DNA from: Empedobacter sedimenti
Lineage (GTDB): Bacteria; Bacteroidota; Bacteroidia; Flavobacteriales; Weeksellaceae
Assembly: GCF_030005555.1 (NCBI RefSeq)
Contig: NZ_JASCQG010000009.1
Location: forward strand, 97,971 to 161,970
DNA length: 64,000 nt
Direction of reading: 5' to 3'
The position numbers and the translations under genes are program-made. Below the pieces are notes generated by a model that was given only the letters and a program-made list of their open reading frames with translations, did no database searches and was not told the DNA's origin. Shown here piece by piece: positions 50,654 through 59,365 of this stretch (position 1 is its first letter; each line of letters begins with the position of its first letter).

Positions 50654-53221
50654 ATGATGCAAGACAATCAAGAGAGCATCAAGAAGGTTTCTGGTATGTA
50701 CCAAGAATGGTTTCTTGACTATGCCTCTTATGTAATTTTAGAACGAGCAATTCCATCTATTTATGATGGTTTGAAACCAGTTCAGCGCCGAATTTTACAT
50801 TCAATGCGCGAGTTGGAAGACGGACGATACAACAAAGTTGCGAACATTGTAGGAAATACGATGAAATATCACCCGCATGGTGATATGGCGATTTCTGATG
50901 CAATGGTGCAAATTGGTCAAAAAGAATTGTTGATCGATATGCAAGGAAACTGGGGAAATATCTACACTGGTGACCGAGCGGCTGCGTCGCGTTATATCGA
51001 AGCTCGATTGACTAAATTTGCGTTAGAAGTTGTCTATAACCCAAAAACTACAAAATGGCAACCGTCTTATGATGGTCGAAATAAAGAACCAATCGATCTT
51101 CCAATCAAGTTTCCTTTGCTTTTGGCACAAGGAGTGGAAGGAATTGCAGTTGGTTTATCAACAAAGATTTTACCGCACAATTTCAATGAGTTAATTGATG
51201 CGTCAATTTTACATTTGAAAGGAAAGAAATTTCAAATCTTCCCAGATTTTTTAACATCTGGTTTGGTTGATGTTTCGGACTATAATGACGGATTGCGTGG
51301 TGGTAAAGTGCGAATTCGTGCAAAGATTTTGCAAGAAGATAAAACAACGCTAAAAATTACGGAAATTCCATACGGAACAACGACAGGTTCTTTGATTGAT
51401 TCGGTTTTGAAAGCCAATGATAAAGGTAAAATCAAGATCAAAAAGATTGAAGATAATACAGCGGCTGAGGTGGAGATTTTAATTCATCTCGTTCCGGGAA
51501 GTAGTCCTGATAAAACGATTGATGCGTTGTATGCATTCACGGATTGCGAGATTTCTGTTTCGCCAAATGCGTGTGTGATTAATGAACAAACTCCAGAATT
51601 TTTAACAGTTTCTGAAATTTTAATTCACAATACAAACAATACAGTTGATTTGTTGAAAAAAGAATTAGAAATTGAGTTAGATGAATTACAAGAACAATGG
51701 CATTTTTCTTCGTTGGAACGAATTTTTATCGAGAATAGAATTTATCATGATATCGAAGAAGAAGAAACATGGGAAGGCGTAATTTCTGCAATTGATAAAG
51801 GATTAAAACCGCATATTGCGCATTTAGTTCGTCCAGTTACGGAAGAAGATATTACACGTTTAACAGAAATTCGAATCAAACGTATTTCGAAATTTGATTT
51901 AGATAAAGCGCAACAATTTATTGAATCGTTAGAAGATAAAATCGAGAATGTAAAACATCATTTAGCAAATTTGATTGATTACGCGATTGATTATTTCAAA
52001 AATCTAAAAACAAAATACGGAAAAGGAAAAGAACGTAAAACAGAAATTAGAACGTTTGATACGATTGATGCGACAAAAGTTGCTGTTGCAAATACACGTT
52101 TTTATGTAGATAGAAACGAAGGTTTCATCGGAACTTCGTTGAAAAAAGATGAATATTTATTCGAATGTTCTGATATTGATGATATTGTGGTTTTCAAACA
52201 TGATGGTTCTATGATTGTGACAAAAGTTGACGCAAAAACGTTTGTCGGAAAAGGAATTATTCATGTCGGAATTTGGCATAAAAACGATAAACGTACTATT
52301 TACAACTTGATTTATCGCGATGGTAAGAATGGTCCGGCTTATCAAAAACGTTTTGCTGTAACGGGAATTACGCGAGATAAAGAATATGATTTAACGGCTG
52401 GTAATAAAGGGTCGGAAGTGTTGTATTTTTCAGCGAATCCAAATGGTGAAGCCGAGGTTGTGTCAATTATTTTGAAAACTCATCAACGAATCAAAAAGTT
52501 AAAATTCGATATTAATTTTGCTGATTTAGCGATTAAAGGTCGTGCATCTAAAGGTAATTTAGTAACAAAATATCCAATCAAAAAAGTAGAATTGAAAGAG
52601 GAAGGAGTTTCGACTTTAGCGCCTCGTCAAATTTGGTTTGATACGGATACAAAGCGTCTAAATGCTGATGGATTGGGGATTTTATTGGGTTCTTTCAAAG
52701 GTGATGATAAAATTTTAACGATTAATAAAAAAGGTGAAGCGAAATTGGTTTCGTTTGATTTGAGTAATCGTTTTGACGAAGATTTAGAAATTATCGAGAA
52801 ATGGAAGCCTGCAAAACCAATCTCTTGCGTGTATTATGATGCGGAGAAAGATCGTTATTTCGTGAAACGTTTCCTTTTAGAAGATACATTTTCTCCACAA
52901 GCTTTTTATACGTTAGAAGATGGTAAATCATCTATTAAAGTTGTTTCGACAGATTATTTACCAGTTATTGAGTTGATTTTCCCGAAAGTAAAAGGTTTAG
53001 AAAAAGAACCAGAAGTGATAAATTTAGAAGAATTTATTACAATTAAAGGAATCAAAGCGCAAGGAAATCAGTTGACGACGTATAAATTAAAACAAATTAA
53101 TGTGTTGGAATCGCTTCCTTTCGAAGAGCCAGAAGAAGAGGAAGAGCCTGAAGAAGAGCCACAACCAACGCTTTTTGATGCGATTGAGGAGAATGATAAT
53201 GAAGAAGAAAATATAGAATAA
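50654..53221 (+). CDS. parC: DNA topoisomerase IV subunit A
   Basis: 855 aa; either of two adjacent ATG codons (50654, 50657) can start it. The breakage-reunion domain has ERAIPSIYDGLKPVQRRIL, HPHGDMAISDAMVQ and the catalytic Tyr in GDRAAASRYIEARL. The C-terminal half (about 480-800) forms beta-pinwheel repeats. The tail is a Glu-rich acidic stretch (about 825-855). Works with ParE. The stop overlaps the rhomboid gene start by one base. Confidence 0.95.
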   Translation: MMQDNQESIKKVSGMYQEWFLDYASYVILERAIPSIYDGLKPVQRRILHSMRELEDGRYNKVANIVGNTMKYHPHGDMAISDAMVQIGQKELLIDMQGNWGNIYTGDRAAASRYIEARLTKFALEVVYNPKTTKWQPSYDGRNKEPIDLPIKFPLLLAQGVEGIAVGLSTKILPHNFNELIDASILHLKGKKFQIFPDFLTSGLVDVSDYNDGLRGGKVRIRAKILQEDKTTLKITEIPYGTTTGSLIDSVLKANDKGKIKIKKIEDNTAAEVEILIHLVPGSSPDKTIDALYAFTDCEISVSPNACVINEQTPEFLTVSEILIHNTNNTVDLLKKELEIELDELQEQWHFSSLERIFIENRIYHDIEEEETWEGVISAIDKGLKPHIAHLVRPVTEEDITRLTEIRIKRISKFDLDKAQQFIESLEDKIENVKHHLANLIDYAIDYFKNLKTKYGKGKERKTEIRTFDTIDATKVAVANTRFYVDRNEGFIGTSLKKDEYLFECSDIDDIVVFKHDGSMIVTKVDAKTFVGKGIIHVGIWHKNDKRTIYNLIYRDGKNGPAYQKRFAVTGITRDKEYDLTAGNKGSEVLYFSANPNGEAEVVSIILKTHQRIKKLKFDINFADLAIKGRASKGNLVTKYPIKKVELKEEGVSTLAPRQIWFDTDTKRLNADGLGILLGSFKGDDKILTINKKGEAKLVSFDLSNRFDEDLEIIEKWKPAKPISCVYYDAEKDRYFVKRFLLEDTFSPQAFYTLEDGKSSIKVVSTDYLPVIELIFPKVKGLEKEPEVINLEEFITIKGIKAQGNQLTTYKLKQINVLESLPFEEPEEEEEPEEEPQPTLFDAIEENDNEEENIE

Positions 53222-53928
53222 TGGGAGATATTTCTATTGTAGCATTAGGTGTAATTGGTCTTAATGTATTAATTAGTTGGAAAGGGTTTAATGATTTAGC
53301 TTTTTTTGATAAGTATAAATTTCAAGTAGGATCAATTATACATCACAAAGAGTATTACAGGATTTTAAGTTCAGGGTTTTTGCATGTAGATTTTACGCAT
53401 TTACTATTTAATATGTTAACCTTATACTTTTTTGCGAATCCTGTGATTGGTTTTTTTGCGAGTCCTGAAGGTTTTCTTTTTGGTGATTTTTCTGGAGCAA
53501 AATTGAATGTAGGTTACGGAATGTTTTTGTTAATTTTCTTAGCAGCTGTAATCGGAGGTAATTTACTTTCTTTATTGATACATAAAAAAGAAAATTACTA
53601 TTCAGCAGTTGGTGCTTCAGGTGGAGTGACAGGAGTTTTGTTTGCTGCAATTGCAGCTTTCCCTGAAATGGAATTAAGATTGTTTTTTGCAATACCTATT
53701 CCAGCGTGGATTTTTGCAATTCTATATTTAGGATACTCTGTATATGGAATGAAAACTAATTTAGGTAACATAGGGCATTCAGCTCATTTAGGAGGAGCAA
53801 TTGTCGGAATGTTAGCAACAATCATTTATTATCCAGCAATTTTGCAAATCAATACTTATTATATTATCGGAATGATTTTACCATTAATCGTTTTATTTAT
53901 AATGATTATGAGAGATAATAGAAAGTAA
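53221..53928 (+). CDS. Rhomboid-family intramembrane serine protease
   Basis: 235 aa with six or seven membrane helices. Rhomboid landmarks: GFLHVDFTHLLFNMLTLYFF (HxxxxxxxxxxN region), the active-site Ser in VGASGGVTGVLFA (GxSG), and the catalytic His in GHSAHLGGAIVG. It cleaves membrane helices; the substrate is unknown. It overlaps the parC stop by one base, so it is the last gene of the parE operon. Confidence 0.92.
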   Translation: MGDISIVALGVIGLNVLISWKGFNDLAFFDKYKFQVGSIIHHKEYYRILSSGFLHVDFTHLLFNMLTLYFFANPVIGFFASPEGFLFGDFSGAKLNVGYGMFLLIFLAAVIGGNLLSLLIHKKENYYSAVGASGGVTGVLFAAIAAFPEMELRLFFAIPIPAWIFAILYLGYSVYGMKTNLGNIGHSAHLGGAIVGMLATIIYYPAILQINTYYIIGMILPLIVLFIMIMRDNRK

Positions 53929-53947
53929 ATAAAATAAATACAAAAAG

Positions 53948-53979
53948 AAAAAGCATCAAGTATACTTGATGCTTTTTTT
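53948..53979. terminator. Bidirectional terminator after the rhomboid gene
   Basis: A fully palindromic 30-base hairpin: five A, GCATCAAGTATACTTGATGC, five T, with more T after. It lies between the convergent rhomboid and NlpC/P60 genes. Confidence 0.9.
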
Positions 53980-54006
53980 ATGATAATGAAATAAATTTAT
54001 ATCGGA

Positions 54007-54639
54007 TTATAAAACTCTTTTAACATATAAAAATTTAGGTCCCCAGTATTTATCGTTTAATGATGATACCATAACACCTTGAGAAGTTGATGAGTGAATA
54101 AACTCTAAAACACCATCTTTATTTCTTCCATGTACAATTCCTACGTGAGATACTCTTCCTCTTCCTCTTGTAGCAAAAAATACTAAGTCTCCTTCTTTTG
54201 CTTCGTCAGTACTAACTGTAAAACCTTCTCTTGCTTGATCAGCCGAAACACGAGGTAAATTTTTATTAAAAGTTTCAAAAACATTTCTTACGAATGCAGA
54301 ACAATCAATACCACTTCTTGTTGTGCCTCCGTATCGGTATGGTGTACCAATATATGTCTCTGCTTCTTTTAACAAAAACCCAGAAAATAATTCATTAGTC
54401 TCTTCTAAAACACTGTTTAACACAACCATAGACTTTGCTTCGTCGTTAATTTCAATCGGCGTAACATCTAAATTGGCATGCTTGTTGATTATTTTAGCTT
54501 GAGCTTCGATTGCTCTTGGTTTCGGGATGAAACTTCTCGAAGAATATTCTGTAGCTTCATTAACTGGAGTTAAAGATGAACATGAAGTGATGAACATCGT
54601 ACAAACTACTGCAGCTACACCTAAAATCGATGCTTTCAT
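54007..54639 (-). CDS. NlpC/P60-family lipoprotein peptidase
   Basis: 210 aa from ATG 54639; the longer open frame upstream lacks a plausible signal and enters the tRNA promoter region. MKASILGVAAVVCTMFITSC is a lipoprotein signal (Cys20). The C-terminal NlpC/P60 domain (about 85-210) has the catalytic Cys in SGIDCSAFVRNVF and His in RVSHVGIVHG, with a third polar residue in EFIHSSTSQG. It cuts peptidoglycan stem peptides (gamma-D-Glu to diamino acid). Monocistronic. Confidence 0.9.
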   Translation of the reverse strand: MKASILGVAAVVCTMFITSCSSLTPVNEATEYSSRSFIPKPRAIEAQAKIINKHANLDVTPIEINDEAKSMVVLNSVLEETNELFSGFLLKEAETYIGTPYRYGGTTRSGIDCSAFVRNVFETFNKNLPRVSADQAREGFTVSTDEAKEGDLVFFATRGRGRVSHVGIVHGRNKDGVLEFIHSSTSQGVMVSSLNDKYWGPKFLYVKRVL

Positions 54640-54788
54640 ATATTTTGTTTTCTTTGTATAAATTTTAATAGCGAGGCTAAAGTAGTTGTTAAAATTATAA
54701 CACATTATATATAAGCTACATTTTGACAAAATATTAACTTCCTTAACATTTTTTAACAAAAAATAAATCAAAAAAAGTTTTGAATAAT

Positions 54789-54819
54789 TTTGTTAGTCTC
54801 AAAAATAGATATACATTTG
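54789..54819 (+). promoter_or_regulatory. Promoter of the first tRNA-Glu gene
   Basis: TTTG at 54789-54792, 19 bases, then TACATTTG at 54812-54819: both parts of the Bacteroidota housekeeping promoter at the expected spacing. This is the best complete promoter in the window. Confidence 0.75.
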
Positions 54820-54856
54820 CACTCGCTTTTCACAAGAAGTGTATAAGCCGTCATGC

Positions 54857-54928
54857 GGCCCATTCGTCTAGTGGTTAGGACATCAGGTTTTCATCCTGGA
54901 AACAGGAGTTCGATTCTCCTATGGGCTA
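54857..54928 (+). tRNA. tRNA-Glu (anticodon TTC), variant copy
   Basis: 72 nt. Acceptor GGCCCAT pairs with ATGGGCT, anticodon loop TTTTCAT gives TTC, T arm GGAGTTCGATTCTCC. Discriminator A and no encoded CCA. It differs from the three copies downstream in the acceptor, anticodon and T stems. Confidence 0.93.
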
Positions 54929-54985
54929 CATAAAAGTGTTTTAGAAATTTGTAAAATTAATTTGGTTAGATAAGATATTTGTTTT

Positions 54986-54993
54986 TATCTTTG
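54986..54993 (+). promoter_or_regulatory. -7 box of rpsT
   Basis: TATCTTTG, 31 bases before the rpsT ATG; a TTTG at 54961-54964 is 21 bases upstream. Confidence 0.6.
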
Positions 54994-55024
54994 CCGAACT
55001 AAAATAGAAAGAGATTTAAACGTT

Positions 55025-55279
55025 ATGGCAAATCATAAGTCAGCATTAAAAAGAATTAGACAATCAGCGGTTAGACGCGATCGTAATAAATATTATCACA
55101 AATCAGCTCGTACAGCAATTAAAGCTTTAAGATCTGAAACAGATAAAAATGAAGCAGAAACAGTTTTTCCAAAAGTTTCTTCAATCATTGACAAATTAGC
55201 TAAAAGAAACATTATTCACAAGAATAAAGCTTCAAACTTAAAATCTAAGTTAGCTAAACATATCGCGGGATTAGCTTAA
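55025..55279 (+). CDS. rpsT: 30S ribosomal protein S20
   Basis: 84 aa, very basic. [21 protein letters not shown] is the typical start and [20 protein letters not shown] the conserved helix; three-helix bundle that binds 16S rRNA. Normal length. It lies among tRNA-Glu genes with its own promoter; the next tRNA starts 13 bases after the stop, so it may be processed from the same transcript. Confidence 0.97.
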   Translation: MANHKSALKRIRQSAVRRDRNKYYHKSARTAIKALRSETDKNEAETVFPKVSSIIDKLAKRNIIHKNKASNLKSKLAKHIAGLA

Positions 55280-55292
55280 TAATCATACAAGT

Positions 55293-55364
55293 GGTCCCTT
55301 CGTCTATCGGTTAGGACACTAGATTTTCATTCTAGAAAGAGGGGTTCGATTCCCCTAGGGACTA
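55293..55364 (+). tRNA. tRNA-Glu (anticodon TTC), copy 2
   Basis: 72 nt, acceptor GGTCCCT / AGGGACT, anticodon loop TTTTCAT, T arm GGGGTTCGATTCCCC, no CCA. Identical to the copies at 55647 and 55819. A terminator follows. Confidence 0.95.
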
Positions 55365-55378
55365 CAAATTAATAGATG

Positions 55379-55404
55379 GATTGCAGTAATGCAATCTTTT
55401 TTTT
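55379..55404 (+). terminator. Terminator after tRNA-Glu copy 2
   Basis: GATTGCA / TGCAATC with loop GTAA, then eight T. Confidence 0.85.
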
Positions 55405-55510
55405 CCTTGTTCATAGTTGTTGATTTTAATTAAACAACCAGTAGAATACTGTGTAAAGGAAATTGTTTTTTGTGTTTTGTTTGTAAAGGTTAATCATATT
55501 GTTTAGATGA

Positions 55511-55630
55511 TTAATCGGGAATGAAAATGTCGCTGTATAATTCAACTTGGTTCAAATTATTAGAATTATACATCGACTTTTCTACAACTCCCAACACAAA
55601 TTGACGTTCATTAAAAGAATATTCGAATAA
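55511..55630 (-). pseudogene. Possible gene remnant between tRNA-Glu copies
   Basis: On the minus strand 39 sense codons without a start codon (from 55630) end at TAA 55511-55513. The translation looks protein-like (ending VELYSDIFIPD) and is preceded by a stop. It may be the C-terminal tail of a lost gene; no family recognised. The rest of 55405-55646 shows nothing. Confidence 0.3.
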
Positions 55631-55646
55631 TTAATTCATATTAAGT

Positions 55647-55718
55647 GGTCCCTTCGTCTATCGGTTAGGACACTAGATTTTCATTCTAGAAAGAGGGGTT
55701 CGATTCCCCTAGGGACTA
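55647..55718 (+). tRNA. tRNA-Glu (anticodon TTC), copy 3
   Basis: 72 nt, identical to copies 2 and 4 across the full gene. Separated from copy 2 by 282 bp. Confidence 0.95.
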
Positions 55719-55818
55719 CAAATTTTGGCTTAATTAGAAAATAAAATAAAATTTTTCGAAAATTGTTTGGTAATACAAAATAAACGTTTATTTTTGCACC
55801 ACAATAATACGAAAGGGA

Positions 55819-55890
55819 GGTCCCTTCGTCTATCGGTTAGGACACTAGATTTTCATTCTAGAAAGAGGGGTTCGATTCCCCTAGGGACTA
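55819..55890 (+). tRNA. tRNA-Glu (anticodon TTC), copy 4
   Basis: 72 nt, identical to copies 2 and 3. A candidate -7 box TTATTTTTG lies just upstream near 55790 and a terminator directly follows, so it is probably its own transcript. Confidence 0.95.
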
Positions 55891-55891
55891 C

Positions 55892-55922
55892 AAAAAGCAT
55901 TCATAATTTTGAATGCTTTTTT
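55892..55922 (+). terminator. Terminator after tRNA-Glu copy 4
   Basis: AAAAAGCATTCA / TGAATGCTTTTT with a 6-base loop and a T tract, 1 base after the tRNA. Confidence 0.85.
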
Positions 55923-55959
55923 AATATATATTCAATAGCTTCCAATTATTGGATATTAG

Positions 55960-55997
55960 AAAGGGTATGAAATTTATTTCATACCCTTTTGTCTTTT
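55960..55997. terminator. Terminator at the end of the peptide ABC ATPase gene
   Basis: 13-bp perfect stem AAAGGGTATGAAA / TTTCATACCCTTT, loop TTTA. The T-rich side is stronger on plus; it lies between the tRNA cluster and the minus-strand ABC gene. Confidence 0.7.
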
Positions 55998-56010
55998 TTA
56001 TGGTTTCCGT

Positions 56011-57714
56011 TTATAATTTCGGAATAGCCTCTATCAATTCTTTAGTATAGTTTGTTGTGGGATTAGCATAGACATTGTCTGCATCATCTAATTCTTTCAT
56101 TTCTCCATGTTGCATTACCAACAATTGATCGCTCATATATTTTACGACAGCCAAATCGTGTGAGATAAATATATAGGTAAAACCAAACTCCGTTTTTAAA
56201 TCATTTAATAAATTTAAAACCTGTGCTTGTACAGAAACGTCCAACGCAGAAACCGACTCGTCACAAATGATAAATTTAGGATTTAAAGCCAAAGCACGAG
56301 CAATTCCGATGCGCTGACGCTGTCCACCAGAAAATTCATGCGGATATTTGTTTAAATCTTGATTTGATAAGCCAACTTTTTGTAAAAGAGATGAAGCTGT
56401 TTGTAGTCTTTCCGTTTTATTTGCACCGATTTTATGAACTTGCATTGGTTCTGTAATAATTTGCGCAACGGTTTGTCGGGGATTCAAACTTGAATAAGGA
56501 TCTTGGAAGATAATCTGAATTTCTCTTCTTAATTTTCGAATTTCCTCTTTTTTAAGTTTTGTAATATCTGTACCATTATAATAGATTTCTCCAGCAGTTG
56601 GTTTCTCTAATAACAAAACCGTTCTGCTTAATGTTGTTTTTCCAGAACCAGATTCACCAACCAAGCCCATCGTTTCGCCTGGATAAACCTTAAACGAAAT
56701 ATCATCTACAGCTTTTACATTTGGATTTTTCGCATTACCGAATAAAGTCGATGGATAGAAATATTTTTTTAAGTTCTTAACTTCTAAAATTGGTGGATTT
56801 GCATAAATTTTTTCATGGAAAGCTTCGCGTTCCCCTTTTGTATAGATTTCAGTTTCGAAATTTGGGTTTTCAAGAAAGTCTTTCACAGTAGGCAAACGTT
56901 TTGCGCGTTCATCTAATCGAGGTCGGCAAGCGATTAATCCTTTTGTATAATTTTCTTTCGGATGATTAAAAATTGTTTCTACATTTCCTTGTTCCACAAC
57001 ATCGCCACGAAACATTACCAAAACTTCTTCACAAACATTTGCAATTACACCCAAATCGTGTGAAATAAACAACATGCTCATGTTATTTTTTTCTTGTAAT
57101 TCTTTCAGTAAATCTAATGTTGCTTTTTGTACCGTAACATCCAAAGCGGTTGTAGGTTCGTCGGCAATCAATAATTTTGGCTCGCAAGAAATAGCCATTG
57201 CAATCATTACACGTTGTTTTTGTCCTCCAGATAATTCGTGGGGATATGCTTTATAAATACGCTCTGGATTGGGTAATTTTACTTGTTCAAAAAGATGAAG
57301 AACTTTCTTTTTAGCTTCTTCTTTCGATAAATTTTGATGCAAACGAATCGCTTCCTCTACTTGTTCCCCGCAATGTAAACTTGGATTAAGTGAAGTCATC
57401 GGTTCTTGAAAAATCATTCCGATTTCATTTCCTCTTATTTCTTCCAGTTCTTTAGGCGAAAGTTTCAGTAAATCGATCATTTTATCATCTTGACGAAAAA
57501 GAATTTCACTTTCGGGATGAATTGTTGCATTAGGTGACAATAAACCCATAATCGCCAAAGAAGTTAACGACTTTCCAGAGCCAGATTCTCCAACAATTCC
57601 TAATGTATCGCCTTGTTCAACATTGAAATTGATGTTGTTCAGAACTTGTTTATCTCCAAAAGAAATCGATAAATTTTTAACCTCGATGATATAATGTAAA
57701 TCTTGCTTTTGCAT
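56011..57714 (-). CDS. Dual-ATPase ABC protein of the oligo/dipeptide transporter type (DppDF/YejF-like)
   Basis: 567 aa with two ABC ATPase domains in one chain. Domain 1 (about 8-265): Walker A GIVGESGSGKSLTS, signature HELSGGQKQRVMIAMA, Walker B LLIADEPTTALD. Domain 2 (about 310-560): GLVGESGSGKTTLS, HEFSGGQRQRIGIARA, FIICDESVSALD. A C-terminal Pro-rich oligopeptide-type segment ends each half. It would energise a peptide or nickel-type importer. The permease genes are not adjacent. Monocistronic here. Confidence 0.9.
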   Translation of the reverse strand: MQKQDLHYIIEVKNLSISFGDKQVLNNINFNVEQGDTLGIVGESGSGKSLTSLAIMGLLSPNATIHPESEILFRQDDKMIDLLKLSPKELEEIRGNEIGMIFQEPMTSLNPSLHCGEQVEEAIRLHQNLSKEEAKKKVLHLFEQVKLPNPERIYKAYPHELSGGQKQRVMIAMAISCEPKLLIADEPTTALDVTVQKATLDLLKELQEKNNMSMLFISHDLGVIANVCEEVLVMFRGDVVEQGNVETIFNHPKENYTKGLIACRPRLDERAKRLPTVKDFLENPNFETEIYTKGEREAFHEKIYANPPILEVKNLKKYFYPSTLFGNAKNPNVKAVDDISFKVYPGETMGLVGESGSGKTTLSRTVLLLEKPTAGEIYYNGTDITKLKKEEIRKLRREIQIIFQDPYSSLNPRQTVAQIITEPMQVHKIGANKTERLQTASSLLQKVGLSNQDLNKYPHEFSGGQRQRIGIARALALNPKFIICDESVSALDVSVQAQVLNLLNDLKTEFGFTYIFISHDLAVVKYMSDQLLVMQHGEMKELDDADNVYANPTTNYTKELIEAIPKL

Positions 57715-57811
57715 GGCAAATTGTTGCTTGGTAAATGAAGTGGAAATTTAGTGATTTTTTAGTCATTTTATCGAATCAATAATTTCTAAGATTTTGTATT
57801 TATAAATTTTG

Positions 57812-57819
57812 TAATTTTG
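57812..57819 (+). promoter_or_regulatory. -7 box of the CNNM transporter gene
   Basis: TAATTTTG fits TAnnTTTG. Transcription would begin near 57823-57826, leaving a leader of about 100 bases before the ATG at 57925. A TTTTG lies at 57792-57796, closer than the usual spacing. Confidence 0.5.
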
Positions 57820-57924
57820 CTACGAATCAAAACGTTGTGATTTTTAAATTTTTTTTATTAATTTAGATGTATTGATTTACTGACTCATAAAACTTATCAC
57901 AAGTCAGTTTTTTAAATTCGTAGA
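57820..57924 (+). promoter_or_regulatory. Structured 5' leader with terminator-like hairpin before the CNNM gene (riboswitch-like candidate)
   Basis: CTACGAAT (57820-57827) is complementary to ATTCGTAG (57916-57923), which ends one base before the start codon. Inside this closing helix TTGTGAT (57835-57841) can pair with ATCACAA (57896-57902). The latter overlaps the hairpin ACTGACT (57879-57885) / AGTCAGT (57902-57908), which is followed by six T. The pairings compete, as in a switch. No known riboswitch class is recognised. Confidence 0.4.
57879..57913 (+). terminator. Terminator-like hairpin inside the CNNM leader
   Basis: ACTGACT / AGTCAGT with a 16-base loop that can itself fold (ATAA-AAC-TTAT), then TTTTTT, 11 bases before the start codon. 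A terminator in this place would attenuate the gene. Confidence 0.5.
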
Positions 57925-59346
57925 ATGGATACATACTCCCAGATTTCGACATTGTTTTTAGTTGCTAATCACAATGTCGCCGATGAAATTTCTATAGCAA
58001 AACTTTTGCTTACAATTTTCCTTGTTTTATTAAATGGTTTTTTCGTTGCAGCTGAGTTTGCAATTGTAAAAGTACGTTCGTCACAAATTGAAGTTAATCA
58101 AGATATTAACGAAAGAACGTCTAATGCTGCAAAAAGAATCGTAACACATTTAGATTCTTATCTTGCTGCAACACAGTTAGGTATTACATTAGCTTCGCTT
58201 GGACTTGGTTGGGTTGGAGAAAGTTCTTTGACACCTGTAATCGTAAAACTTTTTGAAGTTTTAGGATTAACATCTCCGTCTTGGACTACAATTGCTCAAA
58301 ATGTAGCATTTCCGGCAGCTTTCGTTATCATCACAATTTTGCACATTGTTTTTGGTGAATTAGCACCGAAATCGTTAGCAATTCAGTTTCCAGCAAGAAC
58401 TACTTTCGCAGTAGCCTGGCCACTTAGAGCATTCTATTTTGTGTTTAAACCACTTATTGTTATGATGAATGGTTTGGCGAATGTTATTCTTCGCGCTTTT
58501 GGTATTCATCCTATTCATGGAGGTGAAATTCATTCAGAAGAGGAATTAAAGATGATTATTACTGAGAGTACTGAAGGTGGTGCAATTGAAGAATCTGAAC
58601 GTAATTTAATTCAGAATGTCTTTGATTTTGATGATCGTCGAGTAATGAATATTCAAACTTTACGTAAAAATGTTTCTGCAATTAACATTAATACATCTGT
58701 AAAAGAGGCGTTAGATTTTGCGATAAATGAAGGTTATTCTCGTTATCCAGTTTACGAAGAAGAATTTGATAATATAAAAGGGATCATTTACGCGAAAGAT
58801 TTAATCAAGCAGTTATTAGAAAATCCAAATCAAACTGAAATCGAGGGTTTATTGCGTGAGCCAATTTTTATCTCAGAAAATGCGTTGATTAAAAATGTAA
58901 TGAAACAATTTCAGAAAAAACATATGCAAATTGCAATTGTGACAAACGAAGTAGGTGAAGTTGCAGGAATTGTTTCGATGGAAGATATTTTGGAGGAATT
59001 AGTTGGAGAAATTCAAGATGAATACGATAACGAAGATCCAATTGTTTCTCGTGTTTCTGAAGGTGTTTATAATGTAAATGCGCATAACGCAATAAGCGAT
59101 ATTAATCGTTTGGTACCATTTAGGTTTGAAGAAAGTGAACATTATGATACATTGGCTGGATTGGTTTCTGAATGTTATCCTGATAAAGAACTAGAAGAAG
59201 GTGATTTGGTTGATTTAGATGAATATACAGGAACAATTATCAAAATGTACCGAAATTCTGTTGAGCAAATTCAATTGAAAGTGAAAGAAGAATTGATTGA
59301 AAACTTTCGAGATGAACCTGATTCTGCCGAAGATGATGAAAATTAA
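57925..59346 (+). CDS. CNNM/CorC-family membrane protein (hemolysin-type, DUF21-CBS-CorC_HlyC)
   Basis: 473 aa. The N-terminal DUF21/CNNM membrane domain (about 20-220) has four hydrophobic segments with NGFFVAAEFAIVKVRSSQI and VFGELAPKSLAIQFP. Two CBS motifs (about 240-360; YSRYPVYEEEFDNIKGIIYAKD) and a CorC_HlyC domain (about 375-460) follow, and the end is acidic. Family members move or sense Mg2+ or Co2+; the old name hemolysin is historical. GldE-like proteins of gliding bacteria share this layout. A leader with possible switch structure precedes it, which would suit metal control. Confidence 0.9.
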   Translation: MDTYSQISTLFLVANHNVADEISIAKLLLTIFLVLLNGFFVAAEFAIVKVRSSQIEVNQDINERTSNAAKRIVTHLDSYLAATQLGITLASLGLGWVGESSLTPVIVKLFEVLGLTSPSWTTIAQNVAFPAAFVIITILHIVFGELAPKSLAIQFPARTTFAVAWPLRAFYFVFKPLIVMMNGLANVILRAFGIHPIHGGEIHSEEELKMIITESTEGGAIEESERNLIQNVFDFDDRRVMNIQTLRKNVSAININTSVKEALDFAINEGYSRYPVYEEEFDNIKGIIYAKDLIKQLLENPNQTEIEGLLREPIFISENALIKNVMKQFQKKHMQIAIVTNEVGEVAGIVSMEDILEELVGEIQDEYDNEDPIVSRVSEGVYNVNAHNAISDINRLVPFRFEESEHYDTLAGLVSECYPDKELEEGDLVDLDEYTGTIIKMYRNSVEQIQLKVKEELIENFRDEPDSAEDDEN

Positions 59347-59365
59347 TCATTAAAAAATATAGAAT

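Noticed and set aside
54640..54771. 44-residue N-terminal extension of the NlpC/P60 protein
   Set aside because: The ATG at 54639 opens a classic lipoprotein signal; the extension has no conserved features.
54857..55890. tRNA-Glu repeats as attachment sites of an integrated island
   Set aside because: All copies are complete tRNAs with rpsT and no integrase between them; tandem duplication is simpler.
55767..55970. 67-codon plus-strand frame across tRNA-Glu copy 4
   Set aside because: It runs through a perfect tRNA and its terminator, so it is not a protein gene.
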